The notes beneath the pieces are model-generated. The model saw only the letters and a program-made list of their open reading frames with translations, was not told where the DNA came from and did not search any database. Below are positions 37,141 to 47,699 of a stretch of 64,000 nucleotides of DNA, piece by piece (positions within the stretch are counted from its first letter, which is position 1; every line of letters starts with the position of its first letter). Position numbers and translations under genes: made by a program. This DNA is from Selaginella tamariscina. Its lineage: Eukaryota > Streptophyta > Lycopodiopsida > Selaginellales > Selaginellaceae. The DNA lies in contig PUQB01000716.1 of NCBI GenBank assembly GCA_003024785.1, positions 30,001 to 94,000 on the forward strand. The letters run 5' to 3'.

Positions 37141-37598
37141 CAAACCCTAAAGGTGAAAAGGCGGAATATACGCTGCCTGTTGGCAACAGATGCTTATAAA
37201 TGAGGAGCAGGTGAGCCCTATTTAATACGTCTTTGACCCAGGACGCACACAAAAGACACAAGTGGAGTGTGTAAGAAAAACACACACATATACACACACG
37301 CACGCACTGTATCTAAAAAGGACACACTAGTAAACTCAAGTACCATTCTTTTACCCTTCGTTTTCATATATATATATATATGTGTATATATGTATATATA
37401 ATAGAAATCTTATGAATTTATATGGGATTTTGTATAATACGATCATACTAGAGATGAGCAACGGTTGCTCGGGTAGGACCCTCATGGTATGCTTTTTCTT
37501 CTTTCCTGTATAGACAGCTAGTGTTCTTCATCCCTTTAATTACCAATCTAGGGCGCTCCCACCATCATTCTATCTCTCTCTTTCTTCACTGCAGTCGG
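34318..37598. other. AT-rich spacer between PAF1 and SHINE
   Basis: Holds a CT/CA microsatellite (34538-34592), a MITE copy (34674-35030, listed separately) and TA/CA runs near 35364, 36290 and 37107-37138. Less AT-rich islands at 35040-35310 and 36060-36240 contain no exon I recognise. The last 250 bases are SHINE upstream sequence. Confidence 0.55.
34674..35030 (+). mobile_element. MITE copy A (same family as 52709-53160, opposite orientation)
   Basis: Begins AGGGAAAATTCATTTATACC and continues with AACTTCAATTTAAAACTTTA, TTTATAATTAATTTATTTTA, TTTTTCGACATTTAACACTT and AATATATTATGAATTAAAAA, in the same order as the reverse complement of 52709-53160. The far terminal repeat is not evident, so this copy is probably truncated on its right. 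Non-coding. Confidence 0.7.
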
Positions 37599-38261
37599 AT
37601 GGGGAGGCCTCAGAGATACCGCGGTGTCCGGCAACGACACTGGGGCTCATGGGTGTCCGAGATCCGGCATCCATTACTGTAAGAATCCTCTCTTCTCATA
37701 TATACTGCAGTTTTATTAAGCGGGAAATGCAGGAAGACGCGAGTCTGGCTGGGCACATTCGAAACTGCAGAAGATGCAGCCCGGGCGTACGACGAGGCAG
37801 CTCGGCTCATGGGCGGTCCGAGAGCGAGGACCAACTTCCCATACGACCCGAATGCGCCGCCTCATCCGTCGTCGTCCACTCTCCTGACGACACTCAGTGC
37901 AAAGCTTAACCGATGCTTCGATTCGCAGGGCTCTGGTAAGGATCCCCGTGTAGCGCAGTCGCTGACTTGTCTCCGCCTCGATCCCGAGCAGTCCAATATT
38001 GGGATCTGGCAGAAGAAATCCGGCAGGCAGACGGAGTCCAACTGGGTGATGAAGGTGCAGTTCGGTCCGACTAACACTGAACCGATGGGGGTATATACTC
38101 CCAAGCCGCTGGTATATACTCCCAAGCCGCTGGTGAAGACGGAGGATGACCTGGCCAGTGAGATGATCGAGGAGCTGCTCAACTTCCCCAGCAATGCTGA
38201 CTGTATAGAGCTGGCATCCCCGTCATCCAGCAGTAGCACCGCCAGCAGCGCAGCTATATAA
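37599..38261 (+). CDS. SHN1: SHINE/WIN1-clade AP2/ERF transcription factor
   Basis: SHINE factors (SHN1/WIN1, SHN2, SHN3) activate cutin and wax genes in epidermis. Two exons, 37599-37678 and 37733-38261, encode about 202 residues with an unbroken frame. The AP2 domain spans residues 6 to about 64: [20 protein letters not shown], then [20 protein letters not shown] with [19 protein letters not shown]. The only intron splits the domain after HPL(L), the position diagnostic of the SHN clade. The second clade motif, [20 protein letters not shown] followed by NWVMKVQFG, is complete, and an acidic EMIEELLNF lies near the C-terminus, as in SHN proteins. A perfect 21-base tandem duplication adds VYTPKPL twice before it. 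This is one of the few longer host genes here without a frame break. SHN1, 2 and 3 cannot be told apart. Confidence 0.95.
38091..38132 (+). repeat. In-frame 21-bp perfect tandem duplication in the SHINE gene
   Basis: Units 38091-38111 and 38112-38132 are identical and each encodes VYTPKPL. Confidence 0.97.
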
Positions 38262-38622
38262 GAGTATGGTTATATATATACGTATCTGTCCAAGACAGTA
38301 TTTTCCTATGAGTATATATTTATGCTCACTAATCATGGACATTAACCCTTGTTAATTAAGAGAGTCTTGCCGAGAGTTTTTTAAGTAAATTGTATAGACG
38401 TATTATATAAATACAAAACAAAAAAACTTTTTCATGTGAGTTTTACCTTTTCTCTCTCTACACACACGTACACGCACACGCATGATGCATGTGTATGTGT
38501 ATGTCTCTATGGCGTGTATTTTACCTACATTCCTCTCTTTATATAGCGCATTATATACACATATATAGTAAGCTTTTTTTGTTTGTGGTTTCTTTCATTT
38601 ATGCGTATGTTGATGTATAAGC

Positions 38623-38628
<6 letters not shown>

Positions 38629-38654
<26 letters not shown>

Positions 38655-38677
38655 AGAGAGAGAGAGAGAGAGAGAGA
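38629..38677. repeat. Perfect (CT)13(AG)12 palindrome
   Basis: CT repeats (38629-38654) change without spacer to AG repeats (38655-38677), so the two halves are complementary over about 23 bases with no loop. Confidence 0.95.
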
Positions 38678-39495
38678 CGCACACACACTCCATATGTATG
38701 ATCAATCACTACACACACATATAGTTAGTCTGAAAGTCATACTGTGTTCTCCAACTAAACATCTGTATTCATATCGTATTTTGCCATCTATACTCTATAT
38801 ACATATGTATATATGTAGCATTATATGTGAGCGTGTTTATGTTCATACAAGACATTATATACGTATATATAGTATATGGGGGTGTTGTGTGTGTACTTTA
38901 CAGGGGATCGTATACTGATTTTTATAGACACATTCCACATGTAGTCACATGACTATCACTGATACACACGTATACACACTCATATTGTGTGTACAAACAA
39001 CCTGTGCTTCTCCACAGACACATACACACACACATTGATATGTAAATGTGTGTACACACACGCATTTACAAGACACGCACTTATATACAGCACACATATA
39101 AACACAAACATACACACACTGTGTGGGTGTTTGTGCATGTATGAAGATCCACCAGACATTGTATACACAGAAATACGTACACGTACTATGTCTGTGAATG
39201 TGATGTAATATCATAACTTTATAAATTATATATAGTAATAACATATGTACAGATGTACATACTGTGTGTGTGTGACACTTATTCTTGACCAACTTGTGTA
39301 CACATACATGTTTATGTACAGATTTATTGTCACAAATTTTAGGCCTATCAATATCTCATTAAATTTGAATAATGTCAATAATATCATATGTAATACATCG
39401 TGCATATAGAGAGATATACGAGTCACTATCGTGGACCAATAGATTCTCTCTTTATCTGTCACACACACACACACGTTATCTGAAGTGGGCGTGTA

Positions 39496-39552
39496 CGTGT
39501 ATTGTGCTGATATATGGACCATTGTTGTCAATACCGTACGGAACCGAGACGG
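39496..39552 (+). pseudogene. Fragment resembling exon 3 of the PPase-like gene
   Basis: Plus-strand translation gives CIVLIYGPLLSIPYGTETD, close to LDALVLGESIPYGTETVQ encoded on the minus strand at about 41950-42010. The 20 bases ATACCGTACGGAACCGAGAC are identical in both. No flanking exon of the gene is found nearby, so this is a short fragment or degenerate copy, 2.4 kb from and inverted relative to the gene. Confidence 0.55.
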
Positions 39553-39613
39553 ATACACACACACATACATACATACATACATGTGTGTAAATAGAAAAAT
39601 TATTGAAATAAGT

Positions 39614-39661
<48 letters not shown>

Positions 39662-40106
39662 GCACAAACACCGATGGACATTAACACTTGTTAATTAAGA
39701 GAGTTTTAGTTTTGCACACATGTAACAAACACAAACACAAACAACAACAAACACGTAGAAAGATCGTGAGTACATTCACTATGCATTGATTATGTATGGC
39801 TATATATATACACATAAATATGTATGTATAAATAGAAACATTTATTGAAATAAGTCCAAAAATCTCTAGGCGTTTGTCTCGTACAACATTAAGAGCACCA
39901 AATAAATATGTGATTAATGATTAAAAGCTTGAACTACTATACTAACCTTTTTCAAATAATATACAGTATTGTGAACTGGGAATATACCAGACCTTATACA
40001 TGAAATATGCCAATGTATATACCTTAATATGTGCATCCATAGAGAGAGAGATTATCGCCCGTAATTAAATGAACACACAATACTTATTTACCAAAACTCT
40101 AATGAC

Positions 40107-41428
40107 TTACAGGTTTTCTTCGTATCGTCCCGAGACGTCACTCCAGTTAACCACTTTCCATATGTTTTTCAAGTAATCCGGCTTCACATTCTTGTACTGC
40201 ATAATAAACAAGATTAATTAATACCTGTATAATAATTAGCTAATTACTTAAGTCATCCTAGAGAGAGAGAGAAGAAGAACCTGAAGGTAATAGGCGTGCT
40301 CCCAGACGTCAATGCCAAGCAAGGGGATGAGCCCTTTAGACACAAGAGGATCCTGCAAAATTACACATTACACATGCATATACATATATATATACACATA
40401 CAAAACATGCATAAATGTATATGGGAAAACATACCTGGTTTGCAGTCGTCTGCACTGCGAGTCGTTTCTGCTCCTTGTTTAAACCCGAGCCACTATTCAA
40501 CAAAACTCAAACCGATCAAAGAGAGTACACACACACACACACACGAACTTACCACCCAGCCCGAGCCTTGCAGGGCAGCACCTTCAGCGTTCATTTTAGT
40601 AATCAGCTTGTCTAAGGACCCAAATTCTTCATCGACTGCATTAGCGAGCTTTCCTGCTGGCGGCTCACCTCCACCTTTCTGAAAAATCCAACAAAAAACA
40701 ATTTTAATCTAGTCTAAGCAAAACTATTGTACCTGTAAGTCGTATATATACATATGAGTTTATATACATATATCTCAGGATACCTTTGTTGGAGCGAGGT
40801 TCTTCCAAAAGATGGAGTGATTCAAATGTCCTGAGAAACAAACACAAAAGAAAACACCAACCTTGAGTATATGTATATGAGTGTGTGTATGTATATACAG
40901 CAAACCTTTAACTACATAGACTAGAACAGAACAAGTGGAATTCGCGTGCATTTGTATCACATATGATACAAGCATTTTCATATATATATATATATATATA
41001 ACACAACAAATACTCAATTATAACAGGGGTAAATATAGTGCATTTGTTTAGATTATGCATAAGTTACCCACCTCCGCCATTGAAGTTGAGTGCGCTTTGC
41101 AACTTGACAATGCCCTCAACATTGCCTTCCGTTTGAGCCTGTTCAAGTTGCTCCAGCGCCTTAGCGAAATTGGTGATGTATGTCTGATGATGTTTGGTGT
41201 GATGGAGGCGCATAATCTCGCCGCTAATCGCCGGCTCAAGCTCGCCATAATCGTAATCCAAATCCGGCAGCTTCATGCTGTGGCTCGCTCTACTCTGTAA
41301 ACAATTTGATGTATATGTGCGGAAAAAATGCACGAGAGACAGAGAGAGTTACCTGCTGCCCAGCGGCGCCATGGAACTCCATCCCCTGCTGTACATGCCC
41401 GCCCCATTCTCGCCATCGCCGACGCCAT
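40107..41428 (-). CDS. MSD1: Manganese superoxide dismutase, mitochondrial
   Basis: Converts superoxide to oxygen and hydrogen peroxide in the mitochondrial matrix. Exon 1 (41428-41353) encodes [20 protein letters not shown] and more, a short Arg-rich, acid-poor leader that could be the presequence. Exon 2 (from 41294) gives [20 protein letters not shown], then [20 protein letters not shown] with the first Mn ligands (His in MRLHHTKHH), ending ALNFNGGG. Exon 3 gives [15 protein letters not shown] (about 40835-40785). Exon 4 gives [20 protein letters not shown] then [13 protein letters not shown] (40680-40555). The next exon (40500-40436) contains WLG...[14 protein letters not shown] but has one extra base. 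Then [20 protein letters not shown] with AYYLQ (40352-40280; Asp and His ligands in DVWEHAYY) and [20 protein letters not shown] to the stop at 40107. Residue identities favour MnSOD over FeSOD. Confidence 0.95.
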
Positions 41429-41667
41429 AGCTCGCTTTCTCCTTCTGCCCTATGTTTAATGGATTGGATTCAGACAAATGTAGAGAGATGAACGGCCTAG
41501 ATCGTGCAAATCAAATTAGCTGTTTATATGAAACCTTGCCACGTTTAGATTAATCGTTTAGATTAATTAATTGCTACAGTATGTATGAGAGAGAATTTCT
41601 TGATTTACAAATATAAATTTAAAAATATATATATTATTAACTATATAAAGAATTTCTTGAAGAATAT

Positions 41668-42916
41668 TCAAAGAATCTCAAAGCCGTGGAACGCCGTTTT
41701 GCCACGTCGGCCTCTTACAGCATTAAGAGCCCTCTTAAACAATGCATAAGCACCAAAAAACGAGGTTAACCCACAAAACTCAATTAACTTAATCTCATCG
41801 CCTTGTTTAAGGAACGCATCTATAAACGACGACCGTCGATTTCTGGGCAGTACCAACAGATTCCGTTTGGCCTCCCGAATATTCGACGCCGTACACACGA
41901 GCTTATTGTCCGTGAGACGGCGTCGGTAAACTTGATAATTCCGGACACACTTTGGACTGTCTCGGTTCCGTACGGTATCGACTCCCCAAGTACTAGTGCA
42001 TCAAGTGGATCCCCTATACATATACACTTGTGTGTGTGTGTGTGTGTGTGTGTTTATATCAGCACACAATATACATATATACACACCACACACACACACA
42101 CACACACACATATATCTCTCACACACAAACAAACCTGTGCTTCCACACAAATATGTGTGTATACATTACAGCAATTGTAAACGTAAACATACACAACAAT
42201 CTATGTATATAGACATCCACAGAAGAACATCAACACTGCAAAACACACGCACGCACACACAAATGCATTGTGTGTGCGTGTCTGTCTTGTGAAATCTTCT
42301 GCTGGTCCACCAGAAAAATGGTGAACTGGTATAGCTATGGATACTGACCAACTTGAAGTATATATATTTATGTCCTTGTAGTGTACTATCATAGTTTATA
42401 CATGTGTGTGTGTGTGTGTGTACAAAAACCAAAAATGAGTTTTATACCTAGAGATTGGTTTAAAAATCCACATATATAATTCTGTTTTATCTTATTGCAA
42501 AACTCGTATAATTTAATGTTGACCAACTTATTTACACAGAAACAAACATTAGTTTATATGTTTGTATCTCATATAATATATGCAAATTCACACACACACA
42601 CACACACACACAAGTGTATATGCGTGTGTTCCAAGTACTTAGAATGGGATCACTGTTCCACAGAACGAACACACACACATACCGTCTGGAGCGGGAATGG
42701 ATCGAACAGAGCCATAGTTAAAAGGGCAGGGAAATAAACCGATGAAATCCACAGAGCCATCTGGGCGCCTCTTCACAAAGCTCCCTTTGGGGACTTCAAT
42801 AGTTACATTTACATACTTGGGCAGCTGAAATTCAACTCACCCTTTAGAAATGTGTACACAATGTATTAATTCTTTGCCACCTTTGATGATGAGCTTTCAG
42901 CTTTCGATTCATCCAT
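41668..42916 (-). CDS. Divergent family I inorganic pyrophosphatase-like protein
   Basis: Three exons on the minus strand: 42916-42881 (MDESKAESSSSK), 42824-42683 and 42013-41668. Exon 2 reads LPKYVNVTIEVPKGSFVKRR then PDGSVDFIGLFPCPFNYGSV. Splicing into exon 3 restores PDGDPLDALVLGESIPYGTE, which fits the family I PPase signature D-[SGDN]-D-[PE]-[LIVMF]-D-[LIVMGAC]. Further on, GIIKFTDA and DNKLVC correspond to the catalytic Asp/Lys block of E. coli PPase (KMTDEAGEDAKLV). The end reads FFGAYALFKRALNAVRGRRG then KTAFHGFEIL. The IEVP Glu and NYG Tyr are kept, but positions matching E. coli Glu31 and Arg43 are not, so activity is uncertain. One base seems missing between FTDA and DNKLVC. It resembles bacterial-type PPase-like proteins more than the common plant soluble PPases; this placement is from memory. 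The second intron is full of CA/TG arrays. Confidence 0.72.
42030..42112. repeat. (TG)n and (CA)n arrays in the PPase-like gene intron
   Basis: A TG run at 42029-42052 and a CA run at 42085-42110 face each other, with ATATACATATATACACACCA between them, so the intron RNA could form a hairpin. Confidence 0.9.
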
Positions 42917-44046
42917 GAACACTTAGGTCTAGGGTTTAGTCAAACCTCTGTTTTTAATTAACCTTGGTATATACCATTGCATATGCCACTTATTTAAATT
43001 ATTTCGCTCCACGAACCCTAACCCTAATTCCCTGGAAACCCTAAACATCAATATATAATTACATTAATATATAGTTAATAAAGATTGTGCATACACCAAT
43101 AACACACACATATATATACCTTCAGAAGTGTATAATTACATTTGAATATGAGCAATTCAAGCTTCAAAACTTCAAATTACTGTACATATCCATATTTATA
43201 TAAAGAGTTTAATTTCTACCGTTGATAAATAAATTTAATTTTTTTAAAATTTAAATTAACATTGATATTCTAGGAGTTCCATAAAGAAATATATAACTAT
43301 TATATGATATAATTAATAATACACGCACACAAGAGAGTTTTATGGTAATAAACTTTCAAAACAATTATTATTTTGTAATATGATATGTAATTATATTTCA
43401 GTGGTATGTAACTATACCTCGTATATAGTTTAATTTTTAAATTATTATCATTAAGTTTAGTGTTTTTTAAGTAAAACGGTTACGAACGTTGTAACTAAGA
43501 TAGAAATGTATAGTTTTCTTAATAATTAGTAATTTTAATTATTTAATTAGTTTTTTAATATAAAAAAATAATTTTTAAAATAAGATATGTTTAAAGAAAG
43601 AATATTCTTTAAAATTTATATTTAAAAAATTAATAATTAAATATAAATTTAATTAAAAATATATTTTTATATTCCATTTTTATGTACGTTCATGGTTTTT
43701 CTATCTTATTATAAAACACTATATTTTTCTTATAATAAATTTAATAAGCAATTTTGCCATTGATAATAGATAATAAAATCTTTTAATATATTATTAATAT
43801 TTTATTTGACATAAACCTTATTAAAGTCATATTTTTTAAAATAAAATTCTAATTTTAGCAAAACTTTGTATATATATGTAATTGAAAGCCTAAATTATAA
43901 TTCTATTTTTGGTAATTGATTAATTTTGGAAAACATTAACCTATTTTACATATTTTAACACCAATAATAAGCCACCTTGGCAAAATCATAATAATAACCT
44001 CCTATTTTACATATTTCATTGCAAAAGTAAGTCGAGGTTTAATAAC
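42917..44046. other. AT-rich spacer between the divergent PPase-like and PAP genes
   Basis: The left end (42930-43050) has telo-box-like CTAGGGTTTA, ACCCTAACCCTAATTCCC and AAACCCTAAACATC, consistent with a promoter of the minus-strand gene. The rest is AT-rich with no recognised feature. Confidence 0.55.
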
Positions 44047-46813
44047 ATGATACTCTTACTTATTGCAGTTGGTTTCCTTGGTATTGTTCTCGGAGACCAT
44101 CACCAACCATTGTCGTTCATTGACATCACAAGCACAAATTACACTACGATGGCTCCACAATATTTGCTTCTCCTCGCCTTCTTGGTATTCATGTAAGTAT
44201 GTGATGTGTATGCGTGTGTGTATGTGGTGTGTTCGTTGTTTATTAATACACCCCTGGTATACACGTATAAACATGTCTACGTAAGTTTTATTATATAATT
44301 TTAACTAATTCAATTTGGTTGCACCAGGGAAATCATGCTGAGAATGTTATAGTAACATTTAGAAGTAAAACACCATCTAATTCCGATTGGATAGGAGTAT
44401 TCTCACCTGCAATATTAAAGTATGACACACACACACACGCACACGCACACACACACTAATCCGTTCTTTACACCCAAGTACGACTCTTTGCCTGTACCAT
44501 ACAACAGCATATTTGAGAATCACACACCTACACTATGTTCATCACCTATAAAAGTAAGTTCTATAAATAATAAAATTAAATAAGCTATTAATCTTTATTA
44601 ATGTGATCAGTTCAAGTATGCAAACTACAGCAATATACATTATCAGAGAGATGGTTCGGAAAGCTATCGTTCGGTTGATTAATCAACGACAAGGCTTTTC
44701 TTTTGGATTATTTACTGGGGGTTTATTAAATGTAAATTATATTATTAACCTTAAGATTATAATTAAACCCGGTTTTACAGCCAACTTTAATAGCCATTTC
44801 TAATGTGGTTGAATTCAAGTACCCCAAACTTCCCCTTTATCCAAGGATTGCACTGGGAAAGAACTGGAATGAGGTACGTGTGTGTGCGTGTGCGTTGGCG
44901 TGTGTGAATATTCTTAAATGTGTAGGTGTCTATCACATGGACAAGTGGATGTAATGACACAGTGCCTTATGTACAATGGGGGAGGAGCTTCAAATGTGTA
45001 AAAACAGCTTATGCAATGACAACTACATATTCACGAAGTGATATGTGTGGTAATACGTTAGTCTATATATTTAAGATAATTAATTATTAATAATAATGTT
45101 AAACTTATTGAAAAAAGAATTTAATATCTCATAATAATAATAATAATAATAATAAAACCTTCATATCGACATATTTAAATATAAGTTTTTAATGTATTAG
45201 GTACTCCTGCAAACACGGTTGGATGGAGAGATCCTGGCTACATACACACAGTCTATTTAACTAATCTTGTTCCATCTACGAAGTAAGTTCATCTATATTA
45301 CACACACGCACGCACACACATACACACACACACGTATAAAATGAGTTTCTTTGTAGGTATTATTATATTATAGTGCACGAAAACGCACAGGGTCAGTAGT
45401 ATATAAAGGTCTCCCTTACACTTTTAAATCACCTCCAGCCCCAGGGCAAAGTGTTGTGCAGCAGCTCATATCTTTGGTGACATGGGAAAGGTACACACAC
45501 ACACACACGCACACACATAATGAATGAGCGTGTAACAGGCTGAATCGGATGGCTCTCTCGATATTACATGGACTCTGGTGCATTAAATACAACAAAACAG
45601 CTTGAAAATGATATACAAAACATTGACTTAGTTATGGATATGGGAGATATATCATATGCCAATGGATATCTTGCACAGTGGGATCAATACACTGAACAGA
45701 TTACCAAGATAGCCAGTAGCAAACCATGGATGGTTGCCAGGTGTGTGTGTGCGTGTGTGTGTGTGGGTTTTGATATATATATTTGAAATTGCGCGCGCGC
45801 GTGTTGTGGGTTTTGATATATTTGAAATTGCAGTGTGTGTGTGTGTTTGTTGTGGGGTTTTATATATATTTGAAATTGCAGTGTGTGTTGTGGGTTTTGA
45901 TATATTTGAATTGCAGTGTGTGCGCGCGCGTGTGTGTGTGTGTGTTGTGGGTTTTGATATATATGAATTTGCAGTGGTAATCACGAACGGGATTGGTTTA
46001 ATAGTGGATCATTTTATAATAGCTCAGATTCAGGAGGAGAATGCGGTGTTCCAAGTCAGATAATGTTTAACATGCCTGCTGAAAATCGTGCTACACCATG
46101 GTAAACACACACACCAGAGAGCGTGCGTGTAAACTAACGTGTTATACAGGTATAAGGTGGATTTCGGAATGTTCCGTATATGTGTAGCAGACACAGAGAG
46201 CGACTGGAGACGTGGTTCGAGACAATATAATTTCTTAGAGAACTGTTTTGCTACTACAAACAGGCAAATGCAGCCGTGGTTGTTGTTCGTGGGGCACCGT
46301 GTTCTTGGCTATTCTTCTTCTATTATATATGGAAACACATATGCAGAGCCTAATGGAAGAGACGATTTACAAGTTCTATGGCAGAAATACAAGGTCGACT
46401 TAGGAATGTTCGGACACGCACATAACTACGAGAGAACTTGTCCCGTATACAACGTAAGGCTTGATTAGTTTATTAATTAATCTTACTAATTATGTAAGGT
46501 TACAGGGTACTTGCCAGAGCGAGGAGAGACCTACAGTGGGACTTATAATGGTACAATTCATGTAGTTGCTGGGGGTGGAGGGGGACCGTTGTTTGGGTTT
46601 AAACAACAGACTCCCACGTGGACGATTGCTAAAGATCAGGATTTTGGGTTTGTTAAACTAACAAGCTATGGTCGTTCGCACCTGCGGTTAGAGTATAAGA
46701 AGAGTAGTAATGGTCAAGTGTACGATTCGTTCGTGATCAGAAGGAAGTATAAAGATGTTCTAGGTTGTGATGCTGGACATCACTATTGTCCTCCAATTAA
46801 TGGCTCTGATTAA
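44047..46813 (+). CDS. Purple acid phosphatase, PAP1/24/27-like group
   Basis: Metallophosphoesterase of the purple acid phosphatase family, usually secreted. The ATG at 44047 starts MILLLIAVGFLGIVLG, a signal-peptide-like hydrophobic stretch. Exons then give VTFRSKTPSNSDWIGVFSPA (44349-44410), NQRQGFSFGLFTGGLLN, the Fn3-like segment (YPRIALGKNW; WTSG; GWRDPGYIHTVYLTNL) and the catalytic domain: FGDMGK (45470), VMDMGDISYANGYLAQWDQY (45630-45690), SGNHERDWF (45973 on), MFRICVADTESDW, FVGHRVLGYSS and FGHAHNYERTCPVYN (46410-46450). All five PAP metal-ligand blocks (GDxG, GDxxY, GNHE, VxxH-like GH, GHxH) are present. The C-terminus VYDSFVIRRKYKDVLGCDAG ends at 46813. About ten short introns, several starting with GT arrays. 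Best match by motif is the Arabidopsis PAP27-type 'probable inactive' group. Confidence 0.92.
45741..45972 (+). repeat. Minisatellite of intron 3' ends in the PAP gene
   Basis: One intron is made of five units of 35-58 bases, each of the form (GT)n TGTGGGTTTTGATATAT TTGAAATTGCAG. Four of the five units end in a TTGCAG acceptor-like hexamer followed at once by TGTGTG; the first ends in TTGCGCGC. Only the last TTTGCAG (before GGTAATCACGAACGG) fits the protein, giving SGNHERDW. Confidence 0.92.
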
Positions 46814-47699
46814 ATGGTTTTGAACACTCATATGTGTACGTTGTGTGTGTGTATCTTAACTGAAGAGAATTATTTAATAAAACTTAACAGTTAATTAAGA
46901 TTAATAGTTAATGATATCTTAGGACATATAAACATAATTTTAAAATATTATCACTTGGTAAAATAATTAAAATCATATTCTATTTTTTAAAATAAATAAT
47001 TAAAAAATTTAGACATTTTAGATATGGTTATGATTATGGATTGTTTAACGTCTTTCCCACCGTTTGCAAAGCCATACATTATTTAAGAAACCCACTACTT
47101 GACTCTCTATCGTATTGTTATACACTGGGTCTTCTTAAACTCTACGTGAGTTGTAGTACTATTGTATCATCTTATTTAATACGTTCGGATCAAAATAAGT
47201 AATCTGCATATAAATACATTTTAATTAACTTCATATATTTGAAGCGTTATAAAATTTATTCATCAATATCTTGTTTAATACTTTTTATATATTTTCTTAA
47301 CGAATGAAATTGATAACATCTTACTTATTAATAACACTTTCTATATAATTTATTCTTTTAAACTACTTTAATATGTTAAAATGCAAGTTTAAATGTAATT
47401 TTGATTACAAATCGAAGAATATCACAAGAGAAATTTAATTATAAAATAAGAACATATATGGGTTATTTGTCTCTCTTTTTGTAATACGGTAATATATTTG
47501 AAATAGCATATGAATGTTATTATTAAAAAATGTTCAATCATTAAACATTTCACAATTTATGAAATCAATTCTTTAAATTTGTTCTTTTTATTTTTCTTCT
47601 TAGAAACACTTAGGGATTATTAAATTATGTATTAGTATTTAATGGTTCTTAAATGCTATTATTTATTATAAGTTACTAATAATCTAAAATGTTTTCATA

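Larger units (their letters stand above)
38262..40106. other. Microsatellite-rich spacer between SHINE and MnSOD
   Basis: The convergent 3' flanks of the two genes hold dense CA/GT/TA repeats (a TA run at 39617-39655 and CA runs near 39011, 39110, 39461 and 39557). A 35-base motif, ATGGACATTAAC(C/A)CTTGTTA then ATTAAGAGAGT, occurs at 38336 and again at 39674. A PPase-like exon fragment is listed separately. No other gene seen. Confidence 0.6.

Noticed and set aside
43015-43055. Interstitial telomere (ACCCTAACCCTAA)
   Set aside because: Only two units; it is a telo-box-type promoter motif, also found near other genes in the window.
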